A stretch of 41,240 nt of DNA, taken from assembly GCA_035566435.1 (NCBI GenBank), contig DATMRF010000058.1, forward strand, positions 1 to 41,240, written 5' to 3'. The notes beneath the pieces are model-generated. The model was not told where the DNA came from, made no database searches, and worked only from the letters and a program-made list of their open reading frames with translations. The position numbers were made by a program, and so were the translations under genes. The DNA is from DATMRF01 sp035566435 (GTDB lineage: Bacteria > Verrucomicrobiota > Verrucomicrobiia > Limisphaerales > UBA8199). Shown piece after piece: positions 8,160-16,472 of the stretch (its first letter is position 1; each line of letters begins with the position of its first letter).

Positions 8160-8914
8160 CCCTCCTGGAATTAACCGAGCCGCTGTTTCAGTACATCTGC
8201 CGCCTGAACCGCGTCGCGCGCAAATCCGGCGTGGCCCCGACCGGCGACACCACGTTCCTGAGCAAGCCCGGCGCGGCGCCGCGCGGCGTGAGCCTCGATT
8301 ACGCCGTTGTCCGGGGAGAGGTCAAAGCCATCTTCGACGACATGCAGCAAAAGGCGGCGAAGGATTTCCGCCTGGGCAGCCAGCTCAAAAAAATGGAGCT
8401 GCCGCTGCTGTTCTTCATCGATGCGCTCATTTCGGAGAGCACCCTGAAGTTCGCACCGCAATGGAACCAGAACCGGCTGGCCTACGAACGCAACGAGCTG
8501 GCCGGTGACGAAAAGTTTTTCGACCTGCTCGAGGAGGACCTGAAAGACCAGAGCGACGAGGCCTCCGAGCGGCTGGCGGTGTTCTACGTCTGCATTGGGC
8601 TGGGTTTCAGCGGGATTTACTTCCGCCAGCCTGAGCTGCTGCGCAAAAACATGTTCACCATCGCCCCGCGCATCAAGCGATGGCTCGAGGCGGACGAGGC
8701 GGCGAAGATCTGCCCGGATGCCTACCAAGGGGTCGATACGCGGGACCTCACGGAGCCGCCGAGCCGCAAGGTGCTGGTGATTAGCCTCATCTTCGCCTGC
8801 CTGATCGTCGCGTGCGTCATTTCCTACATCTGGTTGTACCACCGCTCGGCGGGCGAGTTGACGTCTTCGTTCGACGCCATCAACCAGCACGAAATCGCAG
8901 CGAAGCAGAAGTAA
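8156..8914 (+). CDS. tssL: T6SS inner-membrane protein TssL (DotU family)
   Basis: The product is 252 residues with the DotU cytoplasmic helical domain (about 1-195) and one C-terminal transmembrane helix at about 205-226 (LVISLIFACLIVACVISYIW). Only a short periplasmic tail follows. There is no OmpA-like peptidoglycan-binding extension, so the complex would need another cell-wall anchor. TssL joins TssM to form the trans-envelope channel and docks TssK. The start overlaps the tssK stop, and tssM follows after 17 bases. Confidence 0.93.
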   Translation: MTLLELTEPLFQYICRLNRVARKSGVAPTGDTTFLSKPGAAPRGVSLDYAVVRGEVKAIFDDMQQKAAKDFRLGSQLKKMELPLLFFIDALISESTLKFAPQWNQNRLAYERNELAGDEKFFDLLEEDLKDQSDEASERLAVFYVCIGLGFSGIYFRQPELLRKNMFTIAPRIKRWLEADEAAKICPDAYQGVDTRDLTEPPSRKVLVISLIFACLIVACVISYIWLYHRSAGELTSSFDAINQHEIAAKQK

Positions 8915-8931
8915 TTTTTAGCTTTTTTGCC

Positions 8932-11900
8932 ATGGACAAAATTTCGAATTTGCCTTCACCCATCAAGTGGATCCTGGGCGTGACCGGTCTGGGCGCGCTG
9001 CTCGGCGTGGGCGGCGCGGTGGGCCGGGGAAGCTGGAAGCTGCTGCTGATTTTTGCGGTGGTGCTCATCGTGCTGCTGGTGGTCATTGTCGGCGGCTATA
9101 TGCTTTGGCATTATCTGCAGCGCCGCAAACAGAACGCCCGCTTGCGCGGCGAACTTCAGCAGAGCACCACCGCCGCTCCACGCGGCATGTCGCCGACGGA
9201 TTTGGCCAAGCTCGACAGCCTGCGCAAGAAATTCCAGGACGGGGTGGACGCTTTTCGATCGCGGGGCAAAGACCTGTACACGCTTCCGTGGTACGTGATC
9301 ATCGGCGAGCCCGGCTCCGGCAAGACCGAGGCCGTCCGCCACTGCAATGTGGGGTTCCCGCCCGGGATGCACGAAGGGGACAACGACACCGGCTACATGG
9401 GCGCCGGTGGAACCATCAACATGAATTGGTGGTTTACCAACTATGCCGTCCTGCTCGACACCGCGGGCCGCCTGGTCTTCGAAGAGGTCAAGCCCGGCGA
9501 GACCAGCGAATGGAAAGAATTCCTGAAGCTGCTGAAGAAGAACCGGCCTTATTGTCCGGTCAATGGGTTGCTGCTGGTCATCCCCTCGGACAGCCTGATT
9601 AAGGATTCGGCCGATCAAATCGCCGCGAAGGCCGGGAAAATCGCTCAGCAGTTGGACGTCATCCAGCGGGTGCTGGATTTTCGTTTCCCGGTCTATGTGG
9701 TCATTACGAAGAGCGACAAGATCAATGGCTTCCGCGAGTTCTTCGAGGGCCTGACCGACCCGCAGCTCCAGCACCAGATCCTTGGCTGGGCCAACCCGGA
9801 GCAGCTCGATACCCCCTTCAAACCCGAATCGGTGGAAAATCACCTGACCCAGGTGGCCGAGAGGCTGCGCAAGCGCCGGCTCGGCTTGATGCGCGACCCC
9901 GTGGCGGAGAGCGCCCCGCGGCGGACCGATGAAGTCGATTCGCTCTTCGCGCTTCCCAACAGCTTGTTGATGCTGGCGCCTCGATTGCGACGGTACCTGG
10001 AAACCATTTTCATGCCGGGCGAGTGGTCCGCCAAGCCGCTGTTCCTGCGCGGCATTTATTTTACTTCGTCCATGCGTGAGGGCTCCGCCCTCGACCAGGA
10101 ATTGGCCGAAGCGATCGGCGTCGCCGCCGACGAGTTGCCCGAAGGCAAGGTCTGGGAACGCGAACGCGCCTACTTCCTGCGCGATCTGTTCATGGAAAAG
10201 GTGTTCAAGGAAAAGGGCCTGGTCACCCGCGCCACCAATACCGATACGATGCTGCGCCGGCGCCAACTGGTGCTTTACGTCAGTTGTTTCATCGCGCTCA
10301 CCATTTTTGTCGTCATCGCCTGGCTCGGCATGCGGACTGTGCGCGGCCAGGTCAAAGACCGCGCCGATTATTGGGCCGCCGCTGCCGCCGTGGGCTGGGA
10401 CGAACACGGGACGTGGAACCGGCCGCTGTTCCGGCTCGAAGACGAGGGTAACTTCACGTACGTCACCAACCGGTTCACTTTCGCTGACCGGAAGATGACC
10501 TTGGGCGAGTTTCAGGGCAAACTGCACGAGCTGGCCGAAAGCGAGATCCAGGGCCGCTGGACCTCGCCCGGGCTGGCGTCCAGCTACAACAAAGACAGCA
10601 AGCGCTCGCAACGCGTGATCTTTGAGACCGCCGTGCTGAAGCCGCTCCGCGATGCGCTGGACAAAACCGTGCGCAACCCGGCGCAGTCAGCCGTTCCCAG
10701 CACTGAACCGGACGCCGTCGCGGCTTTGATCCGACTCGAGTCCGATGTGCAGAGCCGGCGCAAGGGTGACACCGTCGAGATGGACAGCCGGGCTGCCGGG
10801 AGCTTCCTGGGACTCTTCTCGCGCTTCGTCACGGGGCAGGACGCCTCGGAGGATACGAACCTGGTTTCGGCGATGGTTTGGACCTATTCCTCGAACCGGT
10901 TCGGGCAGGGCGCCTGGCCGCCCGCGTGGCTTTCCGCAACGGTCATCACCAACGGCGTGGCGACCAACGCCCTTCTGCAGGCCGGCCTGGATTATTGCAT
11001 TCGCACGGCGACCAACACCGTGCGCGATGTGGGGACGAACTGGAACCAAGTGACCGAGCTCCAGGCCGCGTTCCGCACGTTTGAGGGTGCCGAAAAGAAC
11101 TTCTTTGGCGCCGCCAGGGCAGGGGACCGCAACAGCGCGCACAAATCGATGCAGGCATTGAAGGATTCCAAAACCCGGCTGGATATGCAGTTGGCCGGCG
11201 CGGCGAAGAACGACTTGTTCAAAGGCGGCGTTCTCTTCGGCTTGGCGCGCCAGGCCTATACGAACCAAATCATGACCTACGCGTGGGGCGCGTTCGAAAA
11301 GATCGAACGGGCCAACACGAACGCCCTGCGGAAGCAGCCGGACTATGCGGTCTTTACGAGTATTGCGGCCCGGTTGGCGGCGACGAAAGGGATTTTGAGT
11401 TCGAGTGTTACCAGCCTCATTTCTGCTGGCGACGCTGACGAATTCAGCCGTTTCGACCAGGAGTTTTTGGCCGCTCAGTCGGGCAGCAAGGCCTTCGAAC
11501 AGCGCTCGAGCCTGTATGAGCGGGCGGCGCGGCTGTCGGACGAGGCGACCTATGCGAACGTGGCCGGCCCCGAACTCGCCGCCAAACTGGACCAGTCCGC
11601 TGCCGAGCGGGGTGAACTGGCGAAACTCTACCGAGGCTATGGCGGCTACGCGAGCAACGACGTGGCGGCTGTGGGCCAATTCTACCTCGGACCTGAGTTC
11701 GCGGACGCCTTCCGCCAGCAAGCGGGCAAGGCCCTGGAACCCTATATCGGATTTCCGCTCGTGCAAAACTCGTCACGCACACTGGCTCCGGCCAACCTCG
11801 AGTCCGCTACCAAAGCCGTGCAAACAGTAGCGGCTGCTGTCGGTGTCGCCGGGCCGGAACTGCAAAGCATTGCCGCCTGGAAAACCTTCGCCGCCCGCCT

Positions 11901-12375
11901 GCAGGCGCTCAACCAGATCGCCTTGTTCCTCAAGGGCAAGGAGGGGAAACCCATGCTCTGCACGATTACCTTGCGGAGACTCGATGATAACTCCACTCCT
12001 GAGGAAAAACTCTGGCGCGCCAGGTTCCGCGCCATACGCCTCGGGCTCGACGGCTCGAGCGCTTCGCCGATGAAAATCCAGTCAGATGAAGACCTCGAAC
12101 TGGGGAAGGTCTCGGTCAGCAAAGCCTGCAAGTTTCAGCTCTTTCAACTGGCCGACGACAAGGACCCGGCGCAATCGCTCGCCGACCCCGGCGACTGGAG
12201 TCCATTGCAGCTCATCTTCAAGTATGGCGCCAAGCCGGAGCGAGAAGGAGTTCTGACTTCGTGGATCGTTCAGCGAAAATTCAAGACCGCGGGCGAAAAC
12301 CGGGACGCCGTGCTGGGATTGAAACTGGTTTTCGACGGCCCTCTGGCTGATCTGGACAGTTGGCCAAAAGACTAA
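8932..12375 (+). CDS. tssM: T6SS membrane-complex ATPase-like protein TssM (IcmF family)
   Basis: The product is 1147 residues. Two N-terminal transmembrane segments (about 12-30 and 35-62) and a third at about 445-470 (YVSCFIALTIFVVIAWLG) flank a cytoplasmic NTPase-like domain with Walker A GEPGSGKT at about 125-132 and VLLDTAGR as a Walker B-like segment. The long periplasmic half would reach the outer membrane and bind TssJ in standard systems, but no tssJ is seen nearby. The frame is open upstream to 8812, inside tssL. I chose the ATG at 8932 because it follows the tssL stop and begins with a short amphipathic stretch before the first membrane helix. Confidence 0.95.
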   Translation: MDKISNLPSPIKWILGVTGLGALLGVGGAVGRGSWKLLLIFAVVLIVLLVVIVGGYMLWHYLQRRKQNARLRGELQQSTTAAPRGMSPTDLAKLDSLRKKFQDGVDAFRSRGKDLYTLPWYVIIGEPGSGKTEAVRHCNVGFPPGMHEGDNDTGYMGAGGTINMNWWFTNYAVLLDTAGRLVFEEVKPGETSEWKEFLKLLKKNRPYCPVNGLLLVIPSDSLIKDSADQIAAKAGKIAQQLDVIQRVLDFRFPVYVVITKSDKINGFREFFEGLTDPQLQHQILGWANPEQLDTPFKPESVENHLTQVAERLRKRRLGLMRDPVAESAPRRTDEVDSLFALPNSLLMLAPRLRRYLETIFMPGEWSAKPLFLRGIYFTSSMREGSALDQELAEAIGVAADELPEGKVWERERAYFLRDLFMEKVFKEKGLVTRATNTDTMLRRRQLVLYVSCFIALTIFVVIAWLGMRTVRGQVKDRADYWAAAAAVGWDEHGTWNRPLFRLEDEGNFTYVTNRFTFADRKMTLGEFQGKLHELAESEIQGRWTSPGLASSYNKDSKRSQRVIFETAVLKPLRDALDKTVRNPAQSAVPSTEPDAVAALIRLESDVQSRRKGDTVEMDSRAAGSFLGLFSRFVTGQDASEDTNLVSAMVWTYSSNRFGQGAWPPAWLSATVITNGVATNALLQAGLDYCIRTATNTVRDVGTNWNQVTELQAAFRTFEGAEKNFFGAARAGDRNSAHKSMQALKDSKTRLDMQLAGAAKNDLFKGGVLFGLARQAYTNQIMTYAWGAFEKIERANTNALRKQPDYAVFTSIAARLAATKGILSSSVTSLISAGDADEFSRFDQEFLAAQSGSKAFEQRSSLYERAARLSDEATYANVAGPELAAKLDQSAAERGELAKLYRGYGGYASNDVAAVGQFYLGPEFADAFRQQAGKALEPYIGFPLVQNSSRTLAPANLESATKAVQTVAAAVGVAGPELQSIAAWKTFAARLQALNQIALFLKGKEGKPMLCTITLRRLDDNSTPEEKLWRARFRAIRLGLDGSSASPMKIQSDEDLELGKVSVSKACKFQLFQLADDKDPAQSLADPGDWSPLQLIFKYGAKPEREGVLTSWIVQRKFKTAGENRDAVLGLKLVFDGPLADLDSWPKD

Positions 12376-12397
12376 CTGCCCTGGTCTCCGGCAACCC

Positions 12398-14593
12398 ATG
12401 AGCCAATTTTTCAAAAAGTTTCTGATCGAAGAAGGCGCGCGCCTCAACCCTGAGGCCGGCCAGTACCTGGCGCTCGGCGCGTTTGGCAAACATCCGGGGT
12501 GGGACGACCATATCGAGGACCTCGGCCTGGAGACCGAGACGCTTACGCTGGCCAAGCGAATCCTTTACATCCAGGGCGTCGGCGGCCAAATCGATACGGG
12601 CGCCTGGGAGAAACTCGAGCCGTCCCAGAGGCTCGAAGGCTTCAACCATATTTTCGTCTGGCAGCGCTCGGGTCAGTTCCTGCTGGGCCGGCTTTGGTCC
12701 TCGAGCGACGGCAAAGGCCGCACCCGTTACCCGATGGTGCTGTGTGTGCACTGCATTGGGGCTTCGCTCCGTTGGGGCCTGGAGTACATCCTGCCGCGTT
12801 TGCTGGAGCTCGAACAAGCCTGCAAAGACACGTCCAGCGCAGCTACCGTCCGTTCCCTCATGGACACCGCTCGATCTCGGCTGCGCGCCATAATGCTCCA
12901 GGCGGAGAAGGAGACGCAATTGACTCCCTCGGTGGCCCAGGCTCTTCAGCGGTTTGTCGCACACCCTGTGTTTGGTGCCGGCCAGGAAGGCTGGTTCCGC
13001 ATCCTGTACCAGCTCCAGAACCAAATGGCCGCTTTCAGCCAAGGCGGTTTCAACCCCAAAAGCGATCTGACGGCACTCCGACCGCAGCACATCCGGCTGC
13101 CGCTCGGCGCTGATTCCACCGACGAAGCCTTGCTGCTCTGGCGCCGCTTTTTTGCCGCGCGCATCGAGCGGTCCGTACCCATATTCCTGGCGCTTTCGCC
13201 CGGCGAGTCCTGGCTTGATGCGGTGCTGGGGGAACCCTCCTCGTCAGAGTTTTTCTGCCTGCGCGCCCGGCCCTCTGTGCTTCCGTTCGCCACCGATGTG
13301 CCGTACGAACTGAGCGAAGACTTTAAGACCACGGCGAGGAGCATCCTCGGAAGTTTCCAGACGGGTAAAGCAGCTGCGACTCCGGCTGAAGCTAGCTCCG
13401 AAGCAGGCGCTTCAGGCGGATGGATCTCTGTCACTCAAAGATGGTTCAAGGGGAAGGGGAGCAAACTCTGGCTCGTTGGCGGAGTGCTTGTAGCGCTGCT
13501 GGGTGGTGCGGCCGTCCTGGTGTTGAAATCGCCGTCGGGCAAGACGCCCGAATCCGATTTGGCTAAGGGCGGTGTGCCAGCCGCGTTGCCTTCGCCTCCC
13601 GGGTCTGCCGGCCAAAAGGAAACGACGTTAGCGTCAAAACCTTTGGCCCCAACCGTTCCGGTCGCGCCGAAGGTTCCCATGACAGCCGCCAGCGCACAGG
13701 CCGATCCCGACGCGGTCGCTGCAAGGAAACCGGCGGCTCAAACGACCCAACCCAGCCAACCGCCACCGATGCAAATCGCGACCGCTGTTCCCGCCGCGCC
13801 GCCTGCTGAACCGCCCTCCAATCAAGCCCCGGCGACGATTGCTGCTGTCAAGCCGGGGGCTGAGACGGTCGCGACCAGCCAACCTCCGCCGATGCAGCTT
13901 GCCGCCGCCGCGCCCGCCCCGCCGCCTGCCGCACCCCTTTCAAACCAGACCGCGCCGGCGATGACCGCAGCCAGGTCGGCATCGGCTCTGCGCCAAGTGT
14001 TCACCAACACTGTCGGCATGGTGCTGGTTTGGATAGCGTCACTACCGGGGACGGCGGACGGGGGTTACGTGAGCAAATACGAGGTGACCCAGCAACAATT
14101 CGAGCGGGTAATGGGTTCCAACCCGAGCCAATCCAAGAATGAGCTTCAGCCGGTCGAAAGCGTCACCTGGCAGGAAGCGGTTGAATTCTGTCGGAAGCTC
14201 ACGGCGCTGGATAAGAATCCTGACGCGGCGCCACGGAGTCTTGCGTACGGGCTGCCCACGGAGGCGCAGTGGGAATTCTTCCTGGGCGACGCCAAGTTCG
14301 ACGATGCGGTGACCAGCCGAACCGTCCTCCAAAAGTCGCCGGCGGCGGTCGGCAGCTTACCTGCTAACCAATACGGCCTTTGCGACGTGCTGGGAAACGT
14401 GTGGGAATTCTGCGCCGATGAATCCACCGCCCCGGACCGCATTTTGAAGGGAACTGCATTCGACAACCGCAAACTGATCACGGAAAAGGCGGGTCAATGG
14501 CGGCCGTTGGAACGAACCACCCCACGGCGTTTAGCCGCTCAGGACCGCTCGGCCGACGCGGGATTCCGGTGCATAGCCTTATGGCAACCGTAA
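12398..14593 (+). CDS. TagF-like T6SS regulator fused through a membrane segment to a SUMF1/FGE-type domain
   Basis: The product is 731 residues. The N-terminus (about 20-230) matches TagF-family proteins: GAFGKHPGWDDHIEDLG near 27-43, and GRTRYPMVLCVH near 107-118. TagF proteins block T6SS assembly after translation in Pseudomonas. A transmembrane helix lies at about 355-378 (LWLVGGVLVALLGGAAVLVL). It is followed by about 150 residues rich in Pro/Ala with a repeated QPPPMQ motif. The C-terminal SUMF1 domain (about 535-731) shows NTVGMVLVWI, PTEAQWEFF, GLCDVLGNVWEFCAD and DAGFRC. The catalytic cysteine region of true formylglycine-generating enzymes is not present, so a binding rather than an oxidase role is likely. 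The topology puts TagF inside and SUMF1 outside. It begins 22 bases after tssM. Confidence 0.8.
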   Translation: MSQFFKKFLIEEGARLNPEAGQYLALGAFGKHPGWDDHIEDLGLETETLTLAKRILYIQGVGGQIDTGAWEKLEPSQRLEGFNHIFVWQRSGQFLLGRLWSSSDGKGRTRYPMVLCVHCIGASLRWGLEYILPRLLELEQACKDTSSAATVRSLMDTARSRLRAIMLQAEKETQLTPSVAQALQRFVAHPVFGAGQEGWFRILYQLQNQMAAFSQGGFNPKSDLTALRPQHIRLPLGADSTDEALLLWRRFFAARIERSVPIFLALSPGESWLDAVLGEPSSSEFFCLRARPSVLPFATDVPYELSEDFKTTARSILGSFQTGKAAATPAEASSEAGASGGWISVTQRWFKGKGSKLWLVGGVLVALLGGAAVLVLKSPSGKTPESDLAKGGVPAALPSPPGSAGQKETTLASKPLAPTVPVAPKVPMTAASAQADPDAVAARKPAAQTTQPSQPPPMQIATAVPAAPPAEPPSNQAPATIAAVKPGAETVATSQPPPMQLAAAAPAPPPAAPLSNQTAPAMTAARSASALRQVFTNTVGMVLVWIASLPGTADGGYVSKYEVTQQQFERVMGSNPSQSKNELQPVESVTWQEAVEFCRKLTALDKNPDAAPRSLAYGLPTEAQWEFFLGDAKFDDAVTSRTVLQKSPAAVGSLPANQYGLCDVLGNVWEFCADESTAPDRILKGTAFDNRKLITEKAGQWRPLERTTPRRLAAQDRSADAGFRCIALWQP

Positions 14594-14621
14594 ACACTGT
14601 CACCGCCAGAAACTTCACTGG

Positions 14622-14638
14622 GCAAGCCGCGGGCTTGC
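14622..14638. other. Small GC-rich hairpin before tssA
   Basis: GCAAGCC, loop GCG, GGCTTGC makes a perfect 7-bp stem in the 79-base gap between the TagF fusion and tssA. No T-run follows, so it is more likely an RNA-processing or attenuation element than a terminator. Confidence 0.4.
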
Positions 14639-14672
14639 GGCACCCTCATCCGTCAACCCAACCATAACCGCT

Positions 14673-15746
14673 ATGATTAGCGCCGAAGAACTTCTTAAAC
14701 CCATTTCAGGCGAAAAGCCATGCGGGGAAGATCTATCCTACGACCAGGGTTTTCTTGAGCTAGAGACCCTGATGCGGGGCAAGCCTGAAACCCAGTTCTC
14801 GCCCGCCGAGGACCCGAATTGGAAGGAACTCAAGGACCGCTGCCTGGACCTGTGGAAGCGTTCCAAGGACCTGCGCGTCGTGACGGCGCTGGCCGTGGCC
14901 GAGCTGAAAACCGACGGCTTTGCGGGCTTCAGGGAATGCCTGGCCTTGCTCAATGGCCTGGTGGAAACCCACTGGGCAACTTGCTATCCATTGCTGGACC
15001 CCGCCGACAACAACGACCCGACCCAGCGCGTGAACATCATCGCCAGCCTGGCGGCTCCAGTCGGCACGTTCGGCGATCCGCTGAAAGTAATCGAGCGGCT
15101 CCGCGAAGCCCCTTTGACGAACTCGGTCAGGATGGGCCGCTTTAGCATGGCGGACATCCTCCAGAGCCAGGCCGGGACGCCGGGGCCGAATGGCCAGGCA
15201 CCGCCTAGTGCGGCGCAAATCGAAGCGGCTTTCCAGGACACCAAACCGGAGGACATGCAGGCCCTCGCCCAAAACATCTCAGAATCGGTGGATTTAGTCG
15301 GACGATTGGACGATAACCTGACGAAGACGGTAGGCGCGGGCAAAGCGGCCGACCTTGGGCCCCTGAAAAATGAAATAAAAGAAGTTCAGAAGCGTTTGGC
15401 CCAACGTTTGCCTGGTGGGCAGGCTTCTTCGGAAGCGCCGGAAGATTCCGAAACCACCGCCGCTGGGACTGCCACCGGCGGCAAGCCGATTTCCGGCGAG
15501 ATTCAATCCCGGCAGGACGTTATCCGGATGCTTGAGAAGATTTGCCAGTACTACGCCCGGCGGGAACCGTCCAGCCCAGTGCCTTACTTGCTGAGGCGGG
15601 CACAGCGTCTGGCGGAGAAGAATTTTATGGACATCATTAACGACCTTTCGCCGGATGCGCTTGAACAGATTGCGAAGATCACCGGCAAAGAACCTGAAGG
15701 AGGCCAGTCGCCGGCACCTGCGGAAGGAGCCCCCGCCGGTGGCTGA
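14673..15746 (+). CDS. tssA: T6SS baseplate/sheath assembly protein TssA
   Basis: The product is 357 residues. The ImpA_N domain fills about 1-140: PISGEKPCGEDLSYDQGFLE (7-26), DPNWKEL and THWATCYPLLDP are family signatures. The short C-terminal region (about 285-340, with a conserved RRAQRLAEKNFMDIINDLSP segment) fits a short TssA that oligomerises at the baseplate. TssA guides recruitment of baseplate parts and the growing tube and sheath. The Gly/Ala/Pro-rich last 20 residues look unstructured. It closes the first operon; 178 bases follow before tssB. Confidence 0.92.
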   Translation: MISAEELLKPISGEKPCGEDLSYDQGFLELETLMRGKPETQFSPAEDPNWKELKDRCLDLWKRSKDLRVVTALAVAELKTDGFAGFRECLALLNGLVETHWATCYPLLDPADNNDPTQRVNIIASLAAPVGTFGDPLKVIERLREAPLTNSVRMGRFSMADILQSQAGTPGPNGQAPPSAAQIEAAFQDTKPEDMQALAQNISESVDLVGRLDDNLTKTVGAGKAADLGPLKNEIKEVQKRLAQRLPGGQASSEAPEDSETTAAGTATGGKPISGEIQSRQDVIRMLEKICQYYARREPSSPVPYLLRRAQRLAEKNFMDIINDLSPDALEQIAKITGKEPEGGQSPAPAEGAPAGG

Positions 15747-15800
15747 AAGGGCGGGATTTTGGCGAGTTCGGGAAAAAATGCAAGTTGAGGAGTAATTGAG

Positions 15801-15832
15801 TTGACATCCTTTGCAGGATGGACCAGTGTAAG
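15801..15832 (+). promoter_or_regulatory. Possible promoter/operator ahead of tssB
   Basis: TTGACA at 15801-15806 overlaps an inverted repeat CATCCT-TTGC-AGGATG (15805-15820). The -10 candidate TGTAAG is weak and 20 bases away. An operator overlapping a -35 box would fit, but this is uncertain. Confidence 0.25.
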
Positions 15833-15914
15833 GGTAATCAGCCCAAGAAATGCGCGAGTCGCAATTGTTGTAAATCAAGCGGTTAAACCGTCACGATGGA
15901 TCATTGTATTAAAT

Positions 15915-15919
15915 AGGAG
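15915..15919 (+). promoter_or_regulatory. Strong ribosome-binding site of tssB
   Basis: AGGAG lies five bases before the ATG at 15925. It is one of the best sites in the window, in keeping with the need for large amounts of sheath. tssC has a similar site (GAGGA, 16461-16465), while most baseplate genes have weak ones. Confidence 0.6.
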
Positions 15920-15924
15920 TCATT

Positions 15925-16443
15925 ATGGCAAAAGCCAGCAGCCAAAAGTTTATTAACCGTAACCGGGCCCCACGAGTGCACATCGAGTACGATGTCGAGC
16001 TCTACGGAGCCGAGAAGAAAGTTGAACTGCCGTTTATCATGGGGGTTATGGCCGATTTGTCGGGCAAACCTGCCGAGGCCCTGGCTCCGGTGGCGGACCG
16101 GAAGTTCCTGGAAATCGACGTGGACAACTTTGACGACCGGCTGAAGGCGTCCAAACCGCGCGTAGCTTTCACCGTTCCCAACACGCTAACCGGAGAAGGT
16201 AACCTGGCGGTGGAAATGACCTTCGAGAGCATGGATGACTTTTCGCCGGCGGCCGTCGCCCGTAAGGTCGATGCCCTTAACAAACTGCTGACGGCCAGGA
16301 CGGAGCTCGCCAACCTGCTCACTTATATGGATGGTAAGAGCGGGGCGGAAAACCTGATCGCCAAGCTCCTGAGCGAGCCTGAATTGATGAAGTCCCTCGC
16401 CGCGACACCCCAGGCGGCGGCACCGGAAGCCCCACCCAAGTAA
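15925..16443 (+). CDS. tssB: T6SS contractile sheath small subunit TssB (VipA)
   Basis: The product is 172 residues, the usual TssB length. Signatures include RVHIEYDVELYGAEKKVELP (about 13-32), FIMGVMADLSG and FLEIDVDNFDDRL. TssB pairs with TssC to build the sheath that contracts to fire the Hcp tube. The Ala/Pro-rich tail may be flexible. tssC follows after 29 bases and has its own ribosome site. A divergent TssB-like domain occurs again at the N-terminus of the minus-strand fusion at 38790-40295. Confidence 0.96.
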   Translation: MAKASSQKFINRNRAPRVHIEYDVELYGAEKKVELPFIMGVMADLSGKPAEALAPVADRKFLEIDVDNFDDRLKASKPRVAFTVPNTLTGEGNLAVEMTFESMDDFSPAAVARKVDALNKLLTARTELANLLTYMDGKSGAENLIAKLLSEPELMKSLAATPQAAAPEAPPK

Positions 16444-16472
16444 AGAACACGACTTAAAACGAGGAAAAAATT

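Noticed and set aside
8956..10611. 551-codon open frame on the minus strand opposite tssM
   Set aside because: It is antisense to a well-supported gene, has no recognised family and is rich in Arg/Gly/Gln as expected for a GC-rich shadow frame. Similar long shadows lie opposite tssC (16542-17789) and tssM (10687-11766).
12398..14593. Active formylglycine-generating enzyme
   Set aside because: The end of the SUMF1 domain lacks the cysteine pair and nearby residues needed for catalysis.
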